A stretch of DNA of 64,000 bases from Bradyrhizobium sp. CCGE-LA001 (lineage in GTDB: Bacteria; Pseudomonadota; Alphaproteobacteria; Rhizobiales; Xanthobacteraceae), in NCBI RefSeq assembly GCF_000296215.2, contig NZ_CP013949.1, positions 4,519,501-4,583,500 of the forward strand, written 5' to 3'. The position numbers were made by a program, and so were the translations under genes. The notes beneath the pieces were generated by a model. The model saw only the letters and a list, made by a program, of their open reading frames with translations, did no database searches and had not been told where the DNA came from. Shown here piece after piece: positions 7,991 to 15,428 of this stretch; position 1 is the stretch's first letter; each line of letters starts with the position of its first letter.

Positions 7991-10300
7991 TCACCATTTG
8001 TAGGAGACGCTAGCGGTCACGCGCCGGCGGTCACCGTAGAAGCAGGACGACGCCGATGCGCAGCTCGCGACATACATCTTGTCGGTCACGTTGATGACGT
8101 TGAGCGCCGTGCGCCAGTTCTGCCACTCGTAGTGGACCGCGAGATCGCCGAGCACCACTGCGGGAACCTCGAGGGTGTTGGCAGCATCGGCCCAGGACGA
8201 GCCGACGTAGCGTACGCCGCCGCCGAAACCGAAGCCCTCAAGCGGTCCGTCCCTGAAGGTGTAGTCGGCCCAGCCCGAGACCAGGAGCTCCGGCGTGTTG
8301 GTCGGCGTCTTGCCGACCAATGTCGGATCGAGATCCTTGCTGGTGAAGAGATGGTAGGCCGTGAAGGCACCGATGAACTTCAGCTCCTTCGTGGCATTCG
8401 CCACGGCTTCAAGCTCGATGCCGCGCGAGGTCACCTCGCCGGTCTGGTTCTGCAGGAGCGGCGTGCTGCCCGGCACTGTCGTCGGAACGTTCTGACGGAC
8501 CAGATCGAACGCCGCGACCGTGAAATAACCGTCGAAACCTCTTGGCGCGACCTTCACGCCGATTTCGGCCTGCTTGCCGGTTTCCGGCAGGAACAGCTGG
8601 TTCTGGGCGTTGAGACCGATGATCGGATTGTAGCTCGTCGAATAGGAGACGTAGGGCGCGATGCCATTGTCGAAATTGTAGATCAGCCCGGCGCGGCCGC
8701 TGAACCTGCTGTCGTCGCGGCTGCCGACCAACGCGCCGGTGTCGCGCGCTTCCTGCGTCGTCTCGACCCAGTCATTGCGGCCGCTCAGCACCAGCGTGAA
8801 GTTGCCGAGCTTCATCTGATCCTGGAGGTAGGTGCCGGCCTGCTTCTGCGTGATCAGGAAGTTGCGGAACGGCGCCCCCGCAAGCGGAATGTTGATGCCG
8901 TAAGCGGGATTGAAGACGTTGATCGAGGGAACGGTGCCGAAATTGAAGGCCTGATAGTCGTCGATCTGGTAGCCCCTCAGATCGACCCCGAACAGCATCG
9001 TGTGCCTGACCGGGCCGGTATTGAAGCGATACTCGAGCTGGTTGTCGAGATTGGCCTGATTTGCGGTGTTCTTCGCATACCAATTGTAGCGGGCCATCGT
9101 GGCGGTATTGATGTTGTCCCAGCCGTTGCCGACATAGCCGCGATAGCTGATGTCGACATGCGCGAAGCGGGCGTTCTGGCGGAACGTCAGATCGTCGGTG
9201 AGATTGCGTGAAAACTGATAGCCGAGCATCTCCTGCTCGCGGGTGAACTTATCGACCGCGGGATCGCCGACGAAGAAGCTGGTCGGGATCTTGCCGAACG
9301 GCGCGTTGGTCACAGTGCCCTGGTAAGGCAGGAAGTTGATGCCCCGGGTGTCCTGCTTCGAGGCCGAGGCCAGCACCGTGAAGCTCGTGTCGGCGTCGGG
9401 CTGCCAGGTGAATGACGGCGCGATGAAGTAGTTGTTGTCGGGCGTGAAGTTGACCTGCGTGCCGCCGTTCTGAACCTGGCCGACGACGCGGTAGAACAGC
9501 TTGCCGTTTTCGGGCGCGACCGTGACCGGTCCGCCCATGTCGAAGCTGACATACGCGTTGCCGAAATTATTGACGCCGGTCTCGATGTAACGGATCGGCT
9601 CGGCCGGCGGCATCTTGCTGATGACGTTGACGATGCCGCTCGGACTCGATCCGCCGTAGAGCACCGCCGATGGGCCGCGCAGCACCTCGACGCGCTCCAT
9701 ATTGGGCGTCTGCAGCTTCCAGCTCGCATAGGACGTGTAGAACAGCTGCATGCCGTCGAGGAACAGCCCGATGTCTTCGGACTTGAAGCCGCGGATCAGC
9801 CACCAATCGTTGCGGGTGTCCGTGCCGAACGTTCCGGCCCGCACACCGGCGGTGTAGCGCAGGACCTCGTCGAGCTTGTTCGCCTTCTGGTCGCGAATCT
9901 GCTCGGCGCCGATTACCGAGACCGACTGCGGCGTCTGCATGATCGGGGTGTTGGTCTTGGTGCCCGACGAGCTGCGGCCGGCGACGTAGCCGTTCACCGG
10001 ACCGAGCGGCGTCTCCACGAAGCCGACCTCGCGCTGCGGCTGCGGCCTGTTCCTGTTGGCGCTCTGCACCGAAGACGACCGCGGCGCGCGGCGCTGAGGG
10101 GTCGCGGCGGCGCGGCGGCGCGCTTCCGGCGCCGTGACCGTCACCGACGGAATGTTCTGCGCGCCACTCTGCGGCGATGATTGTGCGAGCGACGCCTGCG
10201 GCATCAATACCCAAGCGGACGCGGTCGCCAATACGGCCGACCGCAGCATTCCAAGACTGTTCAACGCGCCACCCCAAAGCTGCATGTTTTGATGCGGCAT
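7991..10300 (-). CDS. TonB-dependent siderophore receptor
   Basis: A 769-residue outer-membrane receptor for an iron-siderophore complex. It has an N-terminal signal sequence (about MLRSAVLATASAWVLMP, cleavage after SLAQ) and a SVTVTAPE stretch that could be the TonB box. A plug domain follows, with TPQSVSVI, the RGFKSEDIGLFLDGMQ segment and VEVLRGPSAVLYGGSSPSG. The long beta-barrel ends in aromatic W, as barrel proteins do. The plug is of the FhuA/FpvA siderophore class, with no separate STN signalling domain visible. I chose the ATG at 10298-10300; ATGs at 10285 or nearer the signal peptide are possible. The frame continues to 10468 without support. The natural ligand cannot be told from sequence. 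Confidence 0.92.
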   Translation of the reverse strand: MPHQNMQLWGGALNSLGMLRSAVLATASAWVLMPQASLAQSSPQSGAQNIPSVTVTAPEARRRAAATPQRRAPRSSSVQSANRNRPQPQREVGFVETPLGPVNGYVAGRSSSGTKTNTPIMQTPQSVSVIGAEQIRDQKANKLDEVLRYTAGVRAGTFGTDTRNDWWLIRGFKSEDIGLFLDGMQLFYTSYASWKLQTPNMERVEVLRGPSAVLYGGSSPSGIVNVISKMPPAEPIRYIETGVNNFGNAYVSFDMGGPVTVAPENGKLFYRVVGQVQNGGTQVNFTPDNNYFIAPSFTWQPDADTSFTVLASASKQDTRGINFLPYQGTVTNAPFGKIPTSFFVGDPAVDKFTREQEMLGYQFSRNLTDDLTFRQNARFAHVDISYRGYVGNGWDNINTATMARYNWYAKNTANQANLDNQLEYRFNTGPVRHTMLFGVDLRGYQIDDYQAFNFGTVPSINVFNPAYGINIPLAGAPFRNFLITQKQAGTYLQDQMKLGNFTLVLSGRNDWVETTQEARDTGALVGSRDDSRFSGRAGLIYNFDNGIAPYVSYSTSYNPIIGLNAQNQLFLPETGKQAEIGVKVAPRGFDGYFTVAAFDLVRQNVPTTVPGSTPLLQNQTGEVTSRGIELEAVANATKELKFIGAFTAYHLFTSKDLDPTLVGKTPTNTPELLVSGWADYTFRDGPLEGFGFGGGVRYVGSSWADAANTLEVPAVVLGDLAVHYEWQNWRTALNVINVTDKMYVASCASASSCFYGDRRRVTASVSYKW

Positions 10301-10374
10301 GCCCTCGGTCCCACGACGGCATGCGCTTCCGATGACGCTTATGTGAGGGCGCGCGAATTCCCTAATTGAAAGCT

Positions 10375-10394
10375 TCTTAGAACGGGTCTTAGAA
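10375..10394. promoter_or_regulatory. TCTTAGAA direct repeat upstream of the TonB receptor
   Basis: TCTTAGAA occurs at 10375-10382 and again at 10387-10394, a 12-base periodicity, 75-95 bases upstream of the receptor start. Rhizobial iron-responsive Irr boxes contain TTAGAA half-sites, but usually as an inverted repeat (TTAGAA-N3-TTCTAA). This is a direct repeat, so the assignment is tentative. Confidence 0.35.
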
Positions 10395-10555
10395 ATACTC
10401 CAAGATTTGCCGCGACCGGCCCCGCCTCCTCCGCGCACGAAACCCGCCAAGCGGGGAGATGAAACCATTTTGCGGAACCCGCGAAACCATCCGGAAACAG
10501 AGAGTCCCTAGAAGAAGAGCCCATAGACGACGGCAAAGCCCGTCGGGAGGCTCAG

Positions 10556-10759
10556 ATGAACCACTCAATTCACTCTGCTGATCGTGCGACCCACCTGAAG
10601 ATCGTGGTGGTGGCGCTGATTGCCGGTATTGCCGTGGCCGGCTTCGGGATCGCAGCCCGGACCAACGCTGATTACAGCCAGACCGCCCAGTCCACCCAGG
10701 TCATCAAGGCCGGAAAGCCGGTGGCGGTGACGAGCGCGGGCACGTCCCAGATTCGCTGA
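10556..10759 (+). CDS. Small single-pass membrane or exported protein
   Basis: A 67-residue protein beginning MNHSIHSADRATHLKI with one hydrophobic stretch at about residues 15-33, followed by a Ser/Thr/Gln-rich tail. A strong ribosome-binding site (GGGAGG, 5 bases from the ATG) and a canonical terminator 25 bases downstream mark it as a real single-gene unit. The hydrophobic segment could be an uncleaved anchor or a signal peptide (AARTNA is a possible cleavage region). I do not recognise a functional family. Confidence 0.75.
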   Translation: MNHSIHSADRATHLKIVVVALIAGIAVAGFGIAARTNADYSQTAQSTQVIKAGKPVAVTSAGTSQIR

Positions 10760-10783
10760 CACGCCCTTTCCAGGGCTGACCAG

Positions 10784-10808
10784 AGGCCGCCCCCGGGCGG
10801 CCTTTTTC
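10784..10808 (+). terminator. Rho-independent terminator
   Basis: Perfect 9-base stem (AGGCCGCCC / GGGCGGCCT) with a 2-base centre, followed directly by a run of T. It ends the transcript of the small gene at 10556-10759. Confidence 0.9.
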
Positions 10809-10918
10809 GTTTTCCAGAGCAATGCTTAGCCGAGATGCGGCGGCAAAGCGCAACGTCCTTGACTTCACCCAGCCCCACCTTTAAGTCCCCCTCGTTCCGC
10901 GCGCGTTCAGCGAACCAC

Positions 10919-10995
<77 letters not shown>

Positions 10996-11195
10996 TTTTG
11001 GCAATCCCTTCATACCCTTAGCCGAACTTCCCGACGCCCTGTCGCATCCAGGCCATGGACTGCCGGCGTCCGGCGGGAACTCGCGGCATAGTCAGCCTGC
11101 GCCCGAATCGTCTACGCCTTCCAGGACTTAGAGGGATCCCCACGCGTTTCCGGCCTTTCCGGGCTTCCCTGTCATTGGAATCGAGGAGGCCAGAG

Positions 11196-11525
11196 ATGGC
11201 TAAGAAGGATTTGGCTAAGAAGGATTCGGCGAAAAAGGCAGCCGCGGCCGCCACCATCACGCTCAAGCATCTTGCCGCCGACATCGCGGAGAGCCAGGAC
11301 CTGTCGAAGAAGCGCGCCGAGGCCGTTCTGACCGACATGGTCGAGCTGATCACCAAGCACCTCAAGAGGGGCGACCGCGTCCGCATCGTCGGGCTCGGCA
11401 TCCTCCAGGTCCGCAAGCGCGCCGCCCGGACCGGCCGCAATCCCTCCACCGGCGAGGCCATCCACATCAAGGCCAGCAAGAAGGTCGCGTTCCGCCCGGT
11501 CAAGGAATTGAAGGAAGCGATCTAG
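11196..11525 (+). CDS. HU/IHF-family DNA-binding protein with Lys/Ala-rich N-terminal tail
   Basis: A 109-residue member of the HU/IHF family that bends DNA and compacts the nucleoid. The family core begins around residue 19 (ATITLKHLAADIAESQ) and includes GDRVRIVGLGILQVRKRAARTGRNPSTGE, the part that forms the DNA-embracing beta arms. A typical HU is about 90 residues; here an extra basic leader (AKKDLAKKDSAKKAAAAA) precedes it, recalling histone H1-like tails. GAGGAGG lies 6 bases before the ATG at 11196, which fixes the start; the frame upstream to 11055 is not supported. It is a single gene between tRNA-Asp and pepT. Confidence 0.92.
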   Translation: MAKKDLAKKDSAKKAAAAATITLKHLAADIAESQDLSKKRAEAVLTDMVELITKHLKRGDRVRIVGLGILQVRKRAARTGRNPSTGEAIHIKASKKVAFRPVKELKEAI

Positions 11526-11629
11526 GACTCACGTTTCGTTAAGCCTGAACCGCCCCGTTGCGGCCGCATCACGGCCCGCTTTTCTGATATACCGCCTGCT
11601 TCCCCAAAGACCCGGCGGTTTGACCAGAA

Positions 11630-12880
11630 ATGTCCTCCCTCACCTTCTCGCACACCGTGACCGAGCGCTTTCTGCGCTACGTCACCATCGACACCCAGTC
11701 CGATCCGGAATCCCCTCGCTCGCCGTCCACCGAGAAACAGAAGGATCTCGGCCGCGTGCTCGCCGCCGAGCTGAAGGCCATGGGCGTTGCGGACGCCCAT
11801 CTCGACGATTACGGCTATGTCTATGGCACGATCCCGGCCAACACCGACAAGAAGGTGCCGGTGATCTGCTTCTGCTCGCACATGGACACCTCGCCCGACG
11901 TCACCGGCAAGGACGTCAAGCCGCAGCTACTGAAGAACTATCGCGGCGGCGACATCACCCTGCCCGGCGACACCAGCCAGGTGATCCGCTTCAATGAGCA
12001 CCCTGCGCTGAAGAACCAGATCGGCAACGACATCATCACCACCGACGGCACCACGCTGCTGGGCGCCGACAACAAGGCCGGCGTCGCCGAGATCATGGAT
12101 GCCGCGCATTTCTTCATCAACAATCCCGATGTGAAGCACGGCACCATCAAGATCCTGTTCACCCCGGACGAGGAGATCGGCCGCGGCGTCGACAATGTCG
12201 ACCTGAGCAAGCTGGGCGCCGACTTCGGCTACACCATGGACGGCGAAAGCGCGGGCTGCGTCGAGGACGAGACCTTCTCGGCCGACGGAGCCACCATCAC
12301 CATCAACGGCGTCAGCGCCCATCCGGGCTACGCCAAGGGCAAGATGGAGCACGCGATCAAGATCGCCGCCGCCATCGTCGAGCGCCTGCCGAAGGAAGGC
12401 TGCTCGCCGGAGACGACCTCGGGCAAGCAGGGCTTCCTGCATCCTGTCGGCATCGAGGGCGCGCTGGAGCAGGCGACGCTCTCCTTCATCGTGCGCGACT
12501 TCACCGAGGAAGGCTTGAAGGAGAAGGAGGTCCTGCTTGAGAGCATCGTCAAGGACGTGATGAAGGACTATCCGCGCTCGACCTACACATTCGAGGTGCG
12601 CGAGCAGTATCGCAACATGAAGCAGGTGATCGACCGTCACCCGCATGTCCTCGAATATGCCATCGAGGCTATCCGCCGCGCCGGCCTGCGCCCGATGCGC
12701 ACCGCGATCCGCGGCGGCACCGACGGCTCGCGCCTGTCCTTCATGGGCCTGCCCTGCCCCAACATCTTCGCCGGCGAGCACGCGTTTCATTCCCGGCTCG
12801 AATGGGTCAGCCGGCAGGACATGGAAAAGGCGGTGCAGACGATCGTGCACCTCGCCATGATCTGGGAAGAGAAGGCGTAA
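11630..12880 (+). CDS. pepT: Peptidase T (tripeptide aminopeptidase)
   Basis: A 416-residue cytoplasmic zinc aminopeptidase of the M20B family that removes the N-terminal residue from tripeptides. Visible metal and catalytic residues include SHMDTSPD (His84, Asp86), LGADNKAG (Asp147) and FTPDEEIGRG (Glu181, Glu182). The C-terminal GGTDGSRLSFMGLPCPNIFAGEHAFHSRLEWV carries the last His ligand. The dimerisation insert lies between about residues 210 and 325. Length matches the family. It is monocistronic; a GC-rich stem (12903-12924) without a T-run follows, before a convergent gene. Confidence 0.95.
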   Translation: MSSLTFSHTVTERFLRYVTIDTQSDPESPRSPSTEKQKDLGRVLAAELKAMGVADAHLDDYGYVYGTIPANTDKKVPVICFCSHMDTSPDVTGKDVKPQLLKNYRGGDITLPGDTSQVIRFNEHPALKNQIGNDIITTDGTTLLGADNKAGVAEIMDAAHFFINNPDVKHGTIKILFTPDEEIGRGVDNVDLSKLGADFGYTMDGESAGCVEDETFSADGATITINGVSAHPGYAKGKMEHAIKIAAAIVERLPKEGCSPETTSGKQGFLHPVGIEGALEQATLSFIVRDFTEEGLKEKEVLLESIVKDVMKDYPRSTYTFEVREQYRNMKQVIDRHPHVLEYAIEAIRRAGLRPMRTAIRGGTDGSRLSFMGLPCPNIFAGEHAFHSRLEWVSRQDMEKAVQTIVHLAMIWEEKA

Positions 12881-12902
12881 AGCGCGCCCGCAGATCTAAC
12901 TT

Positions 12903-12924
12903 GGCCGGGCTTACCCGCCCGGCC
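12903..12924. terminator. GC-rich stem-loop between convergent genes
   Basis: An 8-base perfect stem (GGCCGGGC / GCCCGGCC) with a 6-base loop lies between the ends of pepT and the convergent membrane-protein gene. There is no following T-run, so it is at best a weak terminator serving one or both genes. Confidence 0.4.
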
Positions 12925-12938
12925 GATCGCTTGAAAGG

Positions 12939-13829
12939 CTACGGCACCGGCATCGCGCGCGGATTGCGATGGAAGCGGTTCGAGCTCGCCATCCAGTTCG
13001 GCAACGGCTCGCCATCGCGGTGGCGTCCGCCGGCGACGGCGGTGGCCCAGGCCACTGCGGCGCCGATCAGGGTCGCGGCTGCGACCGAGAAGGCCACGAT
13101 GATCGAGTTACGCCGCGCGCGATTGATGGCCGTCTTCGCGTCCGCGATCAGCGCATCGACGCGCTTTTCAGCGTCGGGGGCCGCCAAGCCCGTGACCGCG
13201 GCGACCTGCTGCACGAGGTAGGTCCGGTCATCGGCGGCAACGCCGCTGTGGCTGGATGACGTCATCAGGATACGCCCCGCTTCGGCGCGGGCTTCCCTGA
13301 GATCAGTGTTCGGCGCGCGGCGCGGTGCGCGGAACAGCTTGTCGAGCTCATAGCTCAAGAGCGGCTCGGCCGCGGACGTATTGCTCGCCGAGCTGCGCAT
13401 CGGTGAGCGATCGAGCGCAGCAGCTCCAAGCAGCGCCAGCAGCGCTGCGCCGGCGAGCACGGCCAGCGCCCAGGCGATCAGGCCATGCAGCCCGTCGCGC
13501 CGCTCGCCATCGTCCTCGATCGTTGCAAGCGCCGGTGCCGGCCGGGTTGTCCGGCCCGCGACGTAGCCCCCGAAGCCGAAACTGATGATCGCCTGGATGA
13601 TCAGATAGAGCCCGGAGAGCAGCGCCAGCGCTGCCGATGCATCGCGCCAGGTCGGCGAGGCCGAACTGACACCCAGGCCGACCGCGACGCCAAAGCCGAT
13701 CAGGATGAACGACATGGCGCTCGCCGCAAGCGCGCCTGCAAACACCGAACTCCACTGGATGCTGCGAGGGGCTTCGCCCTCAAGGCCGCCCTCCATGATT
13801 TCTTCCCGCATCAACGTTTCGACCGTCAT
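12939..13829 (-). CDS. Conserved multi-pass membrane protein
   Basis: A 296-residue protein starting MTVETLMREEIMEGG. Hydrophobic helices fall at about residues 26-53, 62-85 (with FGFGGYVAGRTTR), 113-136 and 242-265, with a soluble Ala/Arg-rich region between the third and fourth. The VFAGALAASAMSFILIGFGVAVGLGVSS stretch is typical of uncharacterised alphaproteobacterial membrane proteins. No catalytic motif is visible. A 24-residue membrane microprotein is encoded just upstream (13840-13914) on the same strand, so the two are probably co-expressed. Function unknown. Confidence 0.8.
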   Translation of the reverse strand: MTVETLMREEIMEGGLEGEAPRSIQWSSVFAGALAASAMSFILIGFGVAVGLGVSSASPTWRDASAALALLSGLYLIIQAIISFGFGGYVAGRTTRPAPALATIEDDGERRDGLHGLIAWALAVLAGAALLALLGAAALDRSPMRSSASNTSAAEPLLSYELDKLFRAPRRAPNTDLREARAEAGRILMTSSSHSGVAADDRTYLVQQVAAVTGLAAPDAEKRVDALIADAKTAINRARRNSIIVAFSVAAATLIGAAVAWATAVAGGRHRDGEPLPNWMASSNRFHRNPRAMPVP

Positions 13830-13839
13830 CGCCGCTCTC

Positions 13840-13914
13840 TCAACGCAGGCCGAAGAACGACAGGATCGCCATGATGACGACGATCAAGCCGATCAAATAA
13901 ATAAGTCCGTCCAT
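13840..13914 (-). CDS. 24-residue membrane microprotein
   Basis: A short open frame, MDGLIYLIGLIVVIMAILSF plus FGLR, that is almost entirely one hydrophobic helix. GAGGAGG sits 7 bases before the ATG at 13912-13914, a much better ribosome-binding site than chance predicts. The stop lies 10 bases before the ATG of the larger membrane protein (12939-13829), so the two form an operon. Similar tiny transmembrane proteins act as partners of larger membrane proteins. Its function is unknown. Confidence 0.7.
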   Translation of the reverse strand: MDGLIYLIGLIVVIMAILSFFGLR

Positions 13915-14048
13915 TGTCCGTCCTCCTCAGTTCTTCAGCTCGCTAATCGCGAGGTATGAGGAACGTTCCAAATTGGACATATCTCCGGGAACGAACCGGC
14001 GGGATGCGCATTGTCTGCTCAAGTCCCAAGAATGAAGATTGTGAGCAC

Positions 14049-14087
14049 AAAGGGCCTCAGCCGGTCAGTTCCCGGCTGGGGCCCTTT
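14049..14087. terminator. Long stem-loop, terminator-like
   Basis: AAAGGGCCTCAGCCGG (14049-14064) pairs with CCGGCTGGGGCCCTTT (14072-14087), leaving a 7-base loop. The A-tract and T-tract flanks make it look bidirectional. No gene clearly ends here: the nearest upstream start is on the opposite strand and the next gene begins at 14146. It may be a leader hairpin or a terminator of an unrecognised small transcript. Confidence 0.55.
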
Positions 14088-14145
14088 CGTTTGCGCGGCT
14101 CCTGCTTGTCCTATGTTAAGGACGCCGGGGGCGAGATCATCAAAG

Positions 14146-14394
14146 ATGCAACCGGGGCGGAACCTTCCGGATCGGGAGCGCCACGTGGATCGCAGGACAG
14201 CCTGCCTGCATCAGGCAGATGCATTCCGGGAAAAGGCCCTCGCCGATCCCGAACACCACGACGAGTGGATCGACGAAGCCATCAAATGGCTCGAGCGCGC
14301 AATGGAAGCGAGCTATCGTGCCGTCGTCACGATCGAGCCCGAAGACACTGGCACGCTCGCCCGGCCGGCAACCGAACGGCAGGCGTTGCGGTAA
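14146..14394 (+). CDS. Hypothetical 82-residue protein
   Basis: An open frame starting MQPGRNLPDRERHVDRR with a likely helical middle (REKALADPEHHDEWIDEAIKW, then LERAMEASYRAVV) and a short acidic to basic tail. The regular spacing of charged and hydrophobic residues in the middle looks like a genuine amphipathic helix rather than random translation. No family is recognised and the ribosome-binding site is weak. The frame is open upstream to 14011, but that part runs through the stem-loop and is unlikely to be coding. Confidence 0.45.
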   Translation: MQPGRNLPDRERHVDRRTACLHQADAFREKALADPEHHDEWIDEAIKWLERAMEASYRAVVTIEPEDTGTLARPATERQALR

Positions 14395-14508
14395 CGGAGC
14401 GCTCCTCGGCGTAGGTTAATGCCGGGTGGCCTGGGCGCCGTTCAGGATACGACGAGCAAACCAATGGCCAAGTCGTGATGTGCTGCGATTTGCAGGTTCC
14501 GCCGCACC

Positions 14509-14898
14509 ATGCGACAATGGCGTATGCTCCGGACTCGGTTCGCCAAGGCTTTGGTGATGCTGCTCGTTGCGGTCGGGCTTGTGCTCGCACCGCTGGCGAC
14601 GCCGGCATCGGCTATGGCAGTACCGGGCGCCGGAAGCAGCATGCCCGCGATGTCCGACGACGGCCAGGCCATGTCGGACGACATGCCCTGCTGCCCGGAC
14701 GAGACCAAGAGTAAATCCTGCGACTCCTGTCCGTTCGTCGCGCTGTGCATGCTGAGCCTGTCGTTCTCCGCTCCGTCCGCAGTGAGCTCGACGATCGAGC
14801 GGCAGCCGCAGACGCGCGCGCTTGCGCCGGCCGATGACCGCCTGCGCGACGGCCTCGCGGCCAAGCCTCCCGACCATCCTCCTCGAACCCGGGCCTGA
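14509..14898 (+). CDS. Small secreted Cys/Met-rich protein at head of the metal island
   Basis: A 129-residue protein with an N-terminal signal sequence (RFAKALVMLLVAVGLVLAPLATPASAMA). It is followed by a region rich in possible metal ligands: repeated MPAM and MSDD segments, then DMPCCPDE, CDSCPF and LCM. The tail is Pro/Ala/Arg-rich. It precedes the CusB- and CusA-like pump genes on the same strand, so a periplasmic copper or silver binding role is plausible. I do not assert a family. The start may instead be the ATG at 14524, which gives a more compact signal peptide. Confidence 0.65.
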   Translation: MRQWRMLRTRFAKALVMLLVAVGLVLAPLATPASAMAVPGAGSSMPAMSDDGQAMSDDMPCCPDETKSKSCDSCPFVALCMLSLSFSAPSAVSSTIERQPQTRALAPADDRLRDGLAAKPPDHPPRTRA

Positions 14899-15029
14899 TC
14901 GGCGCTGACGCGCCGAATGACCGTGCACGCCGATAGCGGCGTACGCGCCATTGCCTGCCGCTGAGTTGCATCCCGCTTGCGGCGGGCAGCTCCGCCCGCT
15001 CCATCAGACCCATCGAGGAACTATAGATC

Positions 15030-15428
15030 ATGACGACCATCAAGCTCGCGCGCGTCGCCCTGGCCGCGCTGATCGGCGCTGCGCTCACCGGTGCTGCCCA
15101 TGCCGACATCAAGACCTACGAATTCCAGCTGGCTCAGCCGACGGTCAAGACCGGCGCCGATCGCGTCGTGACCGTGCGGCTGGTCGACAAGAGCAGCGGC
15201 AAGGCGATACCCGACGCCGTGATCTTCGCGATCAGGCTCGACATGGCCCCCGACGGCATGCAGGAGATGGCCACCAAGGTGACGGCCATGCCGGGCACCG
15301 AACCCGGGACCTACCGCTTCAAGGCCAATTTCAGCATGGCTGGGCGCTGGCAGCTCTCGCTCGGCGCCAAGGTGCAGGGTGAAACCGGCACGGTCGAAAA
15401 CAAGCTCGTCGTCACGGCCGAGAAATGA
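15030..15428 (+). CDS. Periplasmic FixH/YtkA-like domain protein
   Basis: A 132-residue exported protein. The signal peptide MTTIKLARVALAALIGAALTG plus AAHA is followed by a single beta-sandwich-like domain, including VKTGADRVVTVRLVDKSSGK, FAIRLDMAPDGMQEM and FKANFSMAGRWQLSL. The pattern, with Met residues and AGRWQL, resembles the YtkA/FixH-type domain often found beside copper efflux and cytochrome oxidase genes. Its stop overlaps the ATG of the CusB-like adaptor (15425), so the two are co-translated. A periplasmic metal-handling or assembly role is inferred from context. Confidence 0.75.
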   Translation: MTTIKLARVALAALIGAALTGAAHADIKTYEFQLAQPTVKTGADRVVTVRLVDKSSGKAIPDAVIFAIRLDMAPDGMQEMATKVTAMPGTEPGTYRFKANFSMAGRWQLSLGAKVQGETGTVENKLVVTAEK

